A stretch of DNA of 64,000 nt from Streptomyces sp. CG4 (GTDB lineage: Bacteria > Actinomycetota > Actinomycetes > Streptomycetales > Streptomycetaceae), in the NCBI RefSeq assembly GCF_041080655.1, contig NZ_CP163525.1, forward strand, positions 9,114,001 to 9,178,000. Direction: 5' to 3'. The translations under genes and the position numbers were made by a program. The notes under the pieces are model-generated. The model saw only the letters and a list, made by a program, of their open reading frames with translations. It made no database searches and had not been told where the DNA came from. Positions 18,653-25,973 of this stretch are shown in pieces (position 1 is the first letter of the stretch; every line of letters starts with the position of its first letter).

Positions 18653-19297
18653 TCAGCCGCCGTCCGCCGTCCGCAGGACCGTGAACGCCTCGTCGAGCAG
18701 TGCGGCGTAGTCCTCGACCTTGCGCGAGCCGGTCTCCACGTGGCCCCGGGCGTGGATCAGCAGGGCGCTGCGCACGGCGCCGACGGCGGCCCGGGCCAGG
18801 ACCGAGGCGCGCAGGGCGCGCCGGCGGGCCGGTTCTTCGGGGGCCTGTTCGGCGAAGCGTGCGGCCAGTGCCGTACTGATGCCGTCCTCGAAGTCGGTCA
18901 GGACGTGCGTGCGCCGGGTCCGGCCGGTCAGCGCGCGAGGCGGTGCGCCCACGAAGAGGATGGCGAGCCCGCCGTCCAGCCGGCCCGCGGCCGCGAGCAG
19001 GCTGTTGTGCACGGCGGTGAGGGGCGGTTCGCCGGCCGGGCGACGCAGGATCTCCTGCGCGACCAGGGGGACGAAGTCCAGGATCTCGGCGAAGACGAGG
19101 TCTTCCTTCGAGGGGAAGTAGCGGAAGAACGTGCGCTCGGTGACGCCGGCCTCCGCGGCGATGTCCTTGACCGTCGTCTCCTGGTAGCCGCGCTCGGCGA
19201 ACATACGGGTCGCCGTGTGGAGCAGAGTGCGCCGCGTGGCGGCCTTCATGCGGTCCCGCCGCCCCGGCTCCGGCTCCTGTGTCCCCTGCTCACTCAC
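18653..19297 (-). CDS. TetR-family repressor, probable regulator of the divergent MMPL transporter
   Basis: 214 residues. The N-terminal TetR DNA-binding domain spans about 17-65 (RRTLLHTATRMFAERGYQET, TVKDIAAEAGVTERTFFRYF, PSKEDLVF), and the C-terminal ligand domain is helical and variable. It is transcribed away from the MMPL gene at 19483, and the 185-base gap between them holds two near-identical palindromes. That layout, repressor plus divergent efflux-type transporter with paired operators, is the classic case of substrate-induced export. The ligand cannot be predicted from sequence. Confidence 0.9.
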   Translation of the reverse strand: MSEQGTQEPEPGRRDRMKAATRRTLLHTATRMFAERGYQETTVKDIAAEAGVTERTFFRYFPSKEDLVFAEILDFVPLVAQEILRRPAGEPPLTAVHNSLLAAAGRLDGGLAILFVGAPPRALTGRTRRTHVLTDFEDGISTALAARFAEQAPEEPARRRALRASVLARAAVGAVRSALLIHARGHVETGSRKVEDYAALLDEAFTVLRTADGG

Positions 19298-19348
19298 GGG
19301 ATCATCCTGCCACGCTCCGCATCGAGCGCCGATATGACATGTGCATGG

Positions 19349-19396
19349 AAAGTGTCAGTCCTGACACTTTATGTATGGTGTCAGTCATGACACTTT
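19349..19396. promoter_or_regulatory. two tandem TetR operator palindromes
   Basis: Site 1 (19349-19370) is a perfect palindrome, AAAGTGTCAG and CTGACACTTT with a two-base spacer. Site 2 (19378-19396) repeats the same sequence from GTGTCAGTC to GACACTTT with one changed base at the centre. Centres are 26 bases apart. The sites lie between the divergent TetR and MMPL genes, where a repressor could shut both promoters. Confidence 0.8.
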
Positions 19397-19482
19397 CCGG
19401 CGGCCGTCGCTGCCCCCGGCGCTGAAGCCTCCCCGTACGTGCCGCTCGTTCCCGGCAAGACCCCCTTCAAGGAGCACCTCTC

Positions 19483-21852
19483 ATGGCTTCCCTGCTCTAT
19501 CGGCTCGGCCGCGGTGCCTTCCGGCGCCGCCGGGCCGTGCTGGCCGCCTGGCTGCTGGTGCTGACCGCGGTCGTGACCTGCGTGATCACCTTCGGCGGCA
19601 CGACCGACGACGAATTCACCGTGCCGGGCTCACCGGCCCAGACCGCGATGGACACCCTTGAGCGCGAACTGCCCTCGGCGGCCGGCGCCAGCGCCCAGAT
19701 CGTCTTCGTCGCACCCCACGGGCACGCCGTCACCGAGCCGCGCTACGCCCGCGCGATCAGCTCCACCATGGCCGAGGCCGGCAAGGCTCCCCAGGTCGTC
19801 GCCGTCACCGACCCGGTGCGCGCCAAGGTCATATCGCCGGACCGCACGACCGCGCTCGGCCAGGTCCGCTACCAGGTCGGCCGGGCCGGCCTGCACGACG
19901 ACAGCCTGCCCGCGCTGGAGAAGAGCACCGGGCCGGCGAAGGACGCCGGGCTCACGGTCGAGGTCGGCGGATCCGCGTACGGCAGCGGCAAGAGCACGGG
20001 TCATGCGAAGGAACTGATGGGCGTGGCCGTCGCCCTCGTCGTTCTCACGATCACCTTCGGCTCGCTGTTCGCGGCGGGCATGCCCCTGCTGACGGCGGTC
20101 ACCGGTGTGGCCGTCACCCTGCTCGGCCTGTCGGCGCTGACCGGCGCGCTGACCATCTCCAGCACCGCGCCCTCGCTGGCGTCCATGCTGGGCCTCGCCG
20201 TCGGCATCGACTACGCCCTGTTCATCCTCTCCCGCCACCGCTCCCAGCTCGCCACCGGCATGGACACCGAGGAGTCGGCGGCCCGGGCCACCGCCACCGC
20301 GGGCAGCGCGGTCGTCTTCGCCGGCCTGACGGTGATCATCGCGCTGTGCGGGCTGGCCGTCGTACGCATCCCGTTCCTGACCGTCATGGGCATCGCCGGC
20401 GCCGCCGCCGTCCTCATCGCGGTCGGCGTCTCCACGACTCTCCTCCCGGCCGTGATGGGCTTCGCGGGCGAACGGCTGCGCCCGAAGCCGGGCTCACGCG
20501 CCGCACGCCGCGAACAAGCCGCCCACGAGGCCGAGTTCGGCGCGCAGGGTGCCGAGCACTCGGCCGGGTACGACGACGGGCGTGGCGGACACGGACACGG
20601 ACCCGGGCACGCCGCCGGACATGGCACGCGCAGGCCCATGGGGGAGCGCTGGGGCAGGATCGCCATCCGCCGCCCTCTGTTCACCCTCCTGGCCGTCCTC
20701 GTCTGTCTGCTGACCGTCGCGCTCCCTGCCCGAGACCTCCAACTGGCCCTTCCGGACAACGGTTCCGCCCCGACGGGCAGCGGTCAGCGGCAGACGTACG
20801 ACACGGTCTCCGAGAAGTTCGGCCCCGGCTTCAACGGCCCGCTGCTGGTGCTCGCCGACACCTCCCGCGCCGGCAGCCCGCACCAGGCGACCGCCACCCT
20901 GGTCAAGGACCTGAAGGCCGTCGACGGCGTTGCCATGGTCGGCGAGCCGCAGCTCGTCCCGGACCAGGACGCCGCCGTCATTCAAGTCGTGCCGAGGACG
21001 GGACCCGCGGACGAGCGGACCAAGAACCTCGTCGAGCACATCCGCGACGAGGCGCCCGACTGGCGCGAGCGGACAGGGGCGGAGGTGTCCGTCACGGGTA
21101 CGACGGCCGTGAACATCGACGTCTCCGACCGGCTGGCCGCCTCGCTCGTGCCGTTCGCCCTGGTCGTCGTCGGCCTGTCGCTGCTGCTGTTGCTGCTCGT
21201 CTTCCGTTCCGTCGTCGTGCCGTTGAAGGCCAGCCTCGGCTTTCTCCTCTCGGTGGCCGCCACCTTTGGCGCGGTCGTCGCCGTGTTCCAGTGGGGCTGG
21301 CTCGCGAGCGCGCTCGGCGTCGCGGAGACCGGACCGGTCGTCAGCATCCTGCCCATCCTGGTGATGGCGGTCCTGTTCGGACTCGCCATGGACTACGAGG
21401 TGTTCATGGTCAGCCGTATGCGCGAGGCGTATGTGCACGGCGCCGCACCGCGCGAGGCCGTCCTCGCCGGCTCACGGCACGCCTCCCGCGTGGTCACGGC
21501 CGCCGCGCTGATCATGTTCGCGGTGTTCGCGAGCTTCATCCCCGGCGGCAGCACCATCCTCAAGCCGATCGCCTTCGCGCTCGCCGTGGGCGTGCTGATC
21601 GACGCCTTCGTCGTGCGGATGACCCTGGTCCCGGCGGTCCTCGCGCTCGTGGGACGGGCGGGCTGGTGGCTGCCGAAGTGGCTGGACCGGCTGCTGCCCG
21701 ACCTCGACATCGAAGGAGAGCGCCTCGCGGCCGCGCCCCGATCCGCACCCGGACCCGCACCCGGACTCGCACCCGGACCCGAAACCGGATCCGTCGAGCC
21801 GGAGGCCGAGCCGGCCGCCGTGCCCACCGTGACCGGACCGAGCAGGCCCTGA
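19483..21852 (+). CDS. MMPL-family RND-type transporter
   Basis: 789 residues, ATG preceded by AAGGAG. The usual MMPL plan is visible: one N-terminal helix (RRAVLAAWLLVLTAVVTCVI), a first outer domain (about 40-170), five helices with the GLAVGIDYALFILSRHR motif near 240, a cytoplasmic loop, a second helix and outer domain (about 400-560), and the last five helices with FGLAMDYEVFMVSRMREAY near 635. It should be a proton-driven exporter of lipids, lipopeptides or drugs at the plasma membrane. Two odd spots: the cytoplasmic loop near 367-386 is His/Gly-rich (GGHGHGPGHAAGHG), and the tail is a run of PGPAPGLAPGP repeats. Probably controlled by the TetR at 18653. Confidence 0.92.
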   Translation: MASLLYRLGRGAFRRRRAVLAAWLLVLTAVVTCVITFGGTTDDEFTVPGSPAQTAMDTLERELPSAAGASAQIVFVAPHGHAVTEPRYARAISSTMAEAGKAPQVVAVTDPVRAKVISPDRTTALGQVRYQVGRAGLHDDSLPALEKSTGPAKDAGLTVEVGGSAYGSGKSTGHAKELMGVAVALVVLTITFGSLFAAGMPLLTAVTGVAVTLLGLSALTGALTISSTAPSLASMLGLAVGIDYALFILSRHRSQLATGMDTEESAARATATAGSAVVFAGLTVIIALCGLAVVRIPFLTVMGIAGAAAVLIAVGVSTTLLPAVMGFAGERLRPKPGSRAARREQAAHEAEFGAQGAEHSAGYDDGRGGHGHGPGHAAGHGTRRPMGERWGRIAIRRPLFTLLAVLVCLLTVALPARDLQLALPDNGSAPTGSGQRQTYDTVSEKFGPGFNGPLLVLADTSRAGSPHQATATLVKDLKAVDGVAMVGEPQLVPDQDAAVIQVVPRTGPADERTKNLVEHIRDEAPDWRERTGAEVSVTGTTAVNIDVSDRLAASLVPFALVVVGLSLLLLLLVFRSVVVPLKASLGFLLSVAATFGAVVAVFQWGWLASALGVAETGPVVSILPILVMAVLFGLAMDYEVFMVSRMREAYVHGAAPREAVLAGSRHASRVVTAAALIMFAVFASFIPGGSTILKPIAFALAVGVLIDAFVVRMTLVPAVLALVGRAGWWLPKWLDRLLPDLDIEGERLAAAPRSAPGPAPGLAPGPETGSVEPEAEPAAVPTVTGPSRP

Positions 21853-21885
21853 CCACACCCGCTCCGCCGAGGCCCGATACGGGTC

Positions 21886-21913
21886 TACACGCCGTGTATA
21901 CGCGATGTGTATA
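21886..21913. promoter_or_regulatory. two overlapping palindromes upstream of the small membrane protein gene
   Basis: TACACG-C-CGTGTA (21886-21898) is followed at once by TATAC-GCGATGT-GTATA (21897-21913), 36 bases before the ATG at 21949. The shared TACACnnnGTGTA core resembles operators of GntR-type (YtrA-like) regulators. No regulator gene lies next to it, so the binding protein would be encoded elsewhere. Confidence 0.55.
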
Positions 21914-21948
21914 GTGCCTGCTGTGAGACTGCGACAGTGGGGACGGCG

Positions 21949-22599
21949 ATGACGGCGACAACTCCCGGCCGGGCCGTCGGCGTGCGGCACCGACTGCGAG
22001 CGTGGGGCGGCCCCGCGGCGACGGCGTCGGGTGCCGGGCTGCTGCTCGGCGTACTGACCAACCTGGCCCAGGGGTGGCTGCCCGGAGCATGGCAGCAGAT
22101 CGCCAACTCCGGTGCCGTGTGGTCCGCCGTCGCCTTCGCCGCCGGAGCGCTGCTGTACCCCCAAGGCTCCGCGTCCAGGGCCGCGATCGGAGGCCTCGGC
22201 GCGGAGACCGGTCTGGTCGTCGGGTACTACGGCTATGCCGAGTTCGGGCGCGACGGCGCGGGGAGCCTCTTCTTCCCGCTCGTCTGGCTGGGCATGTCGT
22301 GCGTGGCGGGGCCGCTGTTCGGTGTCGCGGGGCACTGGTGGCGGCGCGGTCCGGACATGCGCCGCCGCGCCACCGGCCTGGCCGCCTTCGCCGGGCTCTT
22401 CGGCATGGAGGGCCTGGCCTACGCCTGGACACTCCACTACGCCCCGCAGGCCTGGGCATGCCTGGCGCTCTTCGTCCTGTTCCCGCTGCTCATGGCCCGC
22501 ACTCACAAAGAACGGGCCATGACGCTGGGTGCCGCCGTGGTCTGCGCACTGCTTGCCTACGCCGTCATCGAGCTGCCCCTCCAGATGCTCTCCGCCTGA
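21949..22599 (+). CDS. integral membrane protein of unknown function (DUF6518-like)
   Basis: 216 residues with about six hydrophobic segments (GAGLLLGVLTNLAQGWLPG, SGAVWSAVAFAAGALLYP, LGAETGLVVGYYGYAEF, FFPLVWLGMSCVAGPLFGVA, ALFVLFPLLMARTH, LGAAVVCALLAYAVIELPL). There are no clear catalytic residues. It resembles the small membrane proteins named DUF6518 in actinomycetes; this is pattern recognition, not a search. It stands alone, 97 bases after the MMPL gene, and has its own dyad-rich promoter region, so it is probably regulated separately. Confidence 0.75.
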   Translation: MTATTPGRAVGVRHRLRAWGGPAATASGAGLLLGVLTNLAQGWLPGAWQQIANSGAVWSAVAFAAGALLYPQGSASRAAIGGLGAETGLVVGYYGYAEFGRDGAGSLFFPLVWLGMSCVAGPLFGVAGHWWRRGPDMRRRATGLAAFAGLFGMEGLAYAWTLHYAPQAWACLALFVLFPLLMARTHKERAMTLGAAVVCALLAYAVIELPLQMLSA

Positions 22600-22650
22600 T
22601 CCGCTCGTTCGCTGCCCCGCCGCGCGTTCCGGCAGGGCGGCGAGATGTGA

Positions 22651-23799
22651 TCAGCAGGTGAGGTTGTCGCCCGGTGCGACGCCGAGGATCTGGGTGAAGC
22701 GCTGGTAGGCGTCGACGCGGCTTTGGACCTGTGCCGGGTTTTTGCCGTCGCATTCGAGGGAGCCGTTGATGGAGCGGATGGTCTGGCCGAAGCCGGCGCT
22801 GTCGACCATGGCGTCGTGGGGGGTCATGGTGCCGGGTCCGGACTGGGTGTTCCAGTACCAGAGGCCGGTCTTCCAGGCGATGGCGGGGTCGTTCTCGACC
22901 TGCCAGGGGTTGTCGAGGAGGTCGATGCCGAGGGCGTCGCCGGCGGCTTTGTAGTTGAAGTTCCAGGACAGCTGGAGGGGGCCGCGTCCGTAGTATGCGG
23001 CTTGTCCGGCCGGGCAGCCGTAGGGCCGGCTCCAGTCGCAGTAGGTGGGGTAGTTGGCGGTGTTCTGCTCGACGACGTAGACGAGGCCGCCGGTCTCGTG
23101 GCTGACGTTGGCGAGGAAGGCGGCGGCTTCCTGTTTCCTGACCGTGTCGCTGCCGGTGTTCGCGAAACCGGGGTAGGCGCTCAGGGCGGCGGTGAGACCG
23201 CTGTAGGTGTAGAAGGAGTTCCGGTGCGGGAACATCTGATTGAACTGCCCCTCGGAGACGACGAATCCGGAGGGCGTGCCGCTACCGCCGCCGTCCGGGG
23301 CGTTCCACTTCTGGTTCGCGCCACCCGTACAGGTCCAGATCTGCAGCCGCGTACTGTTGGCGCTGCTGTTGTCCCGCACGTCCAGGCACTTGTTCGCGGC
23401 CGGGTTGACGATGTCGTGCGCCGCGGTGACCACCCACTGCTGGTTGGTGCCGCCGCTGCAGTCCCACAGCTGGACCGCCGCGCCGTCGGCGGTGCCGCGG
23501 TCGACGACGTCCAGGCACTTGCCGAGCGCCCGCAGGGTGCCGTCCCCCGGGTTCGACCAGATCTGGGCGTTGGTTCCATTGCAGTCGTAAAGCTGTACGG
23601 CGGTGCCGTTGGTGCTGTTGGCTCCGGCCACGTCGACGCACTTGCCGGCCAGTCCGGTGATCCGGCCGTCCGCCGCCTGCGCGGGGGAAACGGTGAACAG
23701 CGCGGTGAGGACGGCGGCGGCGACACCGCCGGCCAAGAAGCGTCCGAGACGTCTCAAGCGCGGGCGTCTGTACGGGAGTTCGGCGAGGCGGAGGTGCAA
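22651..23799 (-). CDS. secreted family 19 chitinase with ricin-type lectin domain
   Basis: 382 residues. A twin-basic N-terminus and hydrophobic stretch (RRLGRFLAGGVAAAVLTALF) end at AQA, giving a signal peptide of about 42 residues. Residues about 44-167 are a CBM13/ricin B domain with three QxW-type repeats (NAQIWSNPGDG, NQQWVVTA, NQKWNAPD). After a Gly/Ser linker, the GH19 catalytic domain (about 180-382) shows HETGG with the catalytic Glu, YYGRGPLQLSWNFNY and RIN-type elements (TIRSINGSLECDG). It hydrolyses chitin outside the cell, releasing sugars for uptake; GH19 enzymes of streptomycetes are also antifungal. It lies 117 bases downstream of the inhibitor-like gene on the same strand, so both may share a transcript. 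Confidence 0.94.
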   Translation of the reverse strand: MHLRLAELPYRRPRLRRLGRFLAGGVAAAVLTALFTVSPAQAADGRITGLAGKCVDVAGANSTNGTAVQLYDCNGTNAQIWSNPGDGTLRALGKCLDVVDRGTADGAAVQLWDCSGGTNQQWVVTAAHDIVNPAANKCLDVRDNSSANSTRLQIWTCTGGANQKWNAPDGGGSGTPSGFVVSEGQFNQMFPHRNSFYTYSGLTAALSAYPGFANTGSDTVRKQEAAAFLANVSHETGGLVYVVEQNTANYPTYCDWSRPYGCPAGQAAYYGRGPLQLSWNFNYKAAGDALGIDLLDNPWQVENDPAIAWKTGLWYWNTQSGPGTMTPHDAMVDSAGFGQTIRSINGSLECDGKNPAQVQSRVDAYQRFTQILGVAPGDNLTC

Positions 23800-23916
23800 C
23801 GAAGGGTGCTCCTGTCCCGGTCGAGCGGATGGGCCGGGCCGGCACCGGCGGGTGTGTCGAGCCGCCGGCCGGCTGAAGGGGCAAGCGGAGTCGCTTGCGG
23901 AGTGATCACGCGGGGG

Positions 23917-24339
23917 TCAGTCGAGGACCGTCTCCGTGACGACGATGTGGCCGGCGTCGGGATCGAGGCTCCCGCCGAGCCGGCTGAAGGCGCCGTCCGT
24001 CAGGTCCAGGCACTTGGGCTCCTGCGGAGTCGAGGCGAACGTGCCCCGGTCGTTGATGCGGACCACCAGGGACGCGCCGTTGGCGACGTTGAGCACCTGC
24101 ACTCTGGTCCCGAAGGGCAGCTGGGGCCGGCGGCTGAGCGATGTCGCCGCGGTGTCGGCGTCGTTGTCGAAGAGTTCGCCGCTGGCCGTCAGAGCACCGG
24201 GCGGCTGGGGGCCGTAGTGGGTCGCCCAGCACTGGTCGGACGACGCCTGGGCGGGGGAGGCGCTGAGCAGGCAGGCGGAGACACCCAGTGCGGCAGCGAG
24301 GACGGCGGCGGGGACGGCGGCGGGGAGGGACCTGGCCAT
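23917..24339 (-). CDS. secreted double-psi beta-barrel protein, papain-inhibitor (SPI)-like / RlpA-like
   Basis: 140 residues from the ATG at 24339. Signal peptide of about 33 residues (AAVPAAVLAAALGVSACLLS, cut after AQA). The mature part has the RlpA/expansin-type double-psi barrel pattern: CWATHYGPQPPGALTASGEL, FGTRVQVLNVANGASLVVRI, NDRGTF and KCLDLTDGAFSRLG. Streptomyces papain inhibitor and related cysteine/serine protease inhibitors share this plan and length. Two or three cysteines remain in the mature protein. Likely a secreted protease inhibitor or a wall-binding barrel protein. It is transcribed toward the chitinase, and a dre-like site is in its promoter region. Confidence 0.78.
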   Translation of the reverse strand: MARSLPAAVPAAVLAAALGVSACLLSASPAQASSDQCWATHYGPQPPGALTASGELFDNDADTAATSLSRRPQLPFGTRVQVLNVANGASLVVRINDRGTFASTPQEPKCLDLTDGAFSRLGGSLDPDAGHIVVTETVLD

Positions 24340-24449
24340 GGAGACGGGGCCCTTTCGGAGGGAGGGGGTGGGCAGCGAGCGGCGTTCGCCTCTGGAACGA
24401 GCGGTCAACGGTGAACGCGGCGTACGAGATGTGGCCGAACCGCGAAGTT

Positions 24450-24465
24450 AGAGGTCCAGACCAAT
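24450..24465. promoter_or_regulatory. dre/chitinase-promoter-like operator (possible DasR site)
   Basis: AGAGGTCCAGACCAAT reads on the minus strand as ATTGGTCTGGACCTCT, matching 13 of 16 positions of the DasR responsive element ACTGGTCTAGACCACT and the TGGTCCAGACCT repeat known from Streptomyces chitinase promoters (both from memory). It lies 111 bases upstream of the inhibitor-like gene and 155 bases upstream of the divergent gene at 24620, in the 280-base gap 24340-24619. Confidence 0.5.
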
Positions 24466-24619
24466 TGCGTCAAGTGCTGAAGTAAGCCATGAAGTAAGGG
24501 GGTTGGGACTGACCGGCAAGGGGGTGACGCGGTCCGGAGGGGGCGTGGCGGAATCCGGTCGCGGCATGAGGGAAAATCGTTGCCTGGAGAAACCACAGGG
24601 AACGCGTGAAAGGCCCGCC

Positions 24620-24985
24620 ATGCCGCACCTCACCATCGACCACTCCGCCCACCTGGCCGGAGCCTTCGATGCATGCGCCCTTGTGAAGGAGCTGCACCCG
24701 CTCGTGGTCGAGGAGTCCGGTTCGTCGGGCGTGTGCAAGACGCTGGTCCGTCCCGTGGAGACCTATGTCGGGGACCCGGCGAGCAGGGAAGCCGCCTTCG
24801 TCCACGTGGAAGTCGGCCTCATGCCCGGCCGCTCCGAGACGCAGAAGGCACGGCTGTCCGAGAGCGTGCTGGCCCTGCTGGCCAGACATGTCCCCGCGGT
24901 TGAGGGTACGGAGGGGCGGACGGTCATCTCCGTCGAGGTGCGGGACCTCGCCGGCTCCTACCGCCTCTCACCGTCCGCGCGCTGA
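24620..24985 (+). CDS. 5-carboxymethyl-2-hydroxymuconate Delta-isomerase-like tautomerase
   Basis: 121 residues. The start MPHLTIDHSAHL gives an N-terminal Pro after Met removal, the catalytic base of the tautomerase superfamily. Other family marks are the GVCKTLVRPVETYVGD strand, FVHVEVGLMPGRSETQKARL and VISVEVRDLAGSYR, as in the homoprotocatechuate pathway isomerase. The substrate is not fixed by context, since no other pathway genes sit beside it; streptomycetes often carry this gene alone. The next gene belongs to a different isomerase-like family, 56 bases downstream on the same strand. Confidence 0.85.
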   Translation: MPHLTIDHSAHLAGAFDACALVKELHPLVVEESGSSGVCKTLVRPVETYVGDPASREAAFVHVEVGLMPGRSETQKARLSESVLALLARHVPAVEGTEGRTVISVEVRDLAGSYRLSPSAR

Positions 24986-25041
24986 GCCGCCGACCCGGAT
25001 CCGGACATGGCCCTACGGCGGTCCGGCCCGCCCGAATTCGG

Positions 25042-25728
25042 TTGTCCCCCGCGTCGCGCCCGCTCTACCGTGCAGCGGTGGAACTTTTCTCACGTTCTTG
25101 GACGGCGCTGCGCACGGCGGTCGCCGAACTCCCGGACGCGGACTTCGCACAGCCCTCGGGCTGTCGCGGCTGGCTGGTCCGGGACTTGGCGTGCCACCTG
25201 GTCATCGACGCGCAGGACGTCCTGATCACCCTGGTCACTCCCGCCGACACCGAACCGACCGTGGACGCGGTCACCTACTGGAAGCTGGTCGAGCCCCCGA
25301 CCGGCGAGGATCCGCTCGATGCGCTGATCCCCCGGCTGGCCGCCGCCTATGGTGAGCCACGGTGGCTGAAGTTCCACCTGGACGACGTCGGTTCCGCGGC
25401 GGCCCGCGCCGCGGAACTCGCCGATCCGGCCGCCCGCGTCGGCACCCGCGACGAGGTTTTGACCGTCGGCGACTACCTGTCCTCGTACGTGGTCGAGTGG
25501 ACCCTGCATCACCTCGACCTCGCCCATCTGCCGGCGGCCGCCGAGCCGCCCGCCGAGACCCTCTCGGCGGCCCGCGCGTCGCTGGAGAAGATCGCCGGTA
25601 CGGCGTTCCCCGCCGCGTTCTCCGACACGGACGCGCTGCTGATCGGCACCGGGCGCCGTACACCTACCGACGCCGAGAAGGCCGTACTGGGCGATCTCGC
25701 CGCCGAACTCCCGTTCGTTCTCGGCTGA
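25042..25728 (+). CDS. maleylpyruvate isomerase/DinB-type mycothiol-dependent protein
   Basis: About 228 residues if the TTG at 25042 is used; a GTG at 25078 would shorten it by 12. The first option keeps the SRPLYRAAVELFSRSWTAL helix that fits the fold. The four-helix DinB-like metal-binding bundle shows WLVRDLACHLVIDAQDV near 45-62, with His53, and VVEWTLHHLDLAHL near 157-170, with the usual metal histidines. Members use mycothiol, the actinobacterial thiol, in isomerase or transferase reactions. Substrate unknown. It may be co-transcribed with the upstream tautomerase. Confidence 0.82.
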   Translation: MSPASRPLYRAAVELFSRSWTALRTAVAELPDADFAQPSGCRGWLVRDLACHLVIDAQDVLITLVTPADTEPTVDAVTYWKLVEPPTGEDPLDALIPRLAAAYGEPRWLKFHLDDVGSAAARAAELADPAARVGTRDEVLTVGDYLSSYVVEWTLHHLDLAHLPAAAEPPAETLSAARASLEKIAGTAFPAAFSDTDALLIGTGRRTPTDAEKAVLGDLAAELPFVLG

Positions 25729-25973
25729 ATGGCCCGTCCGCGTCCCTCGGTCGAGCGGCTCGCGTTTCCCCTGCCTGCTCCAACGTCCCCTGAGCGTAAG
25801 GGAGTAGCCCAAACCGAGAGCACCTTATGAGATGATCTTCGTGTCCGGTCACTACCATATGGCCGCAAGACAACCATTCGACCGGCTCGTCGAACACGGG
25901 TCGGTCAGGGTCGCCGATGCCAGGGACCGCTCCCCGGGCTGCGGTGATCTTCCTGTCCAGGAGGACCTTCCGC

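Noticed and set aside
25729-25973. Riboswitch or operator ahead of the second MMPL gene
   Set aside because: Only short imperfect dyads were seen, and no conserved aptamer blocks.
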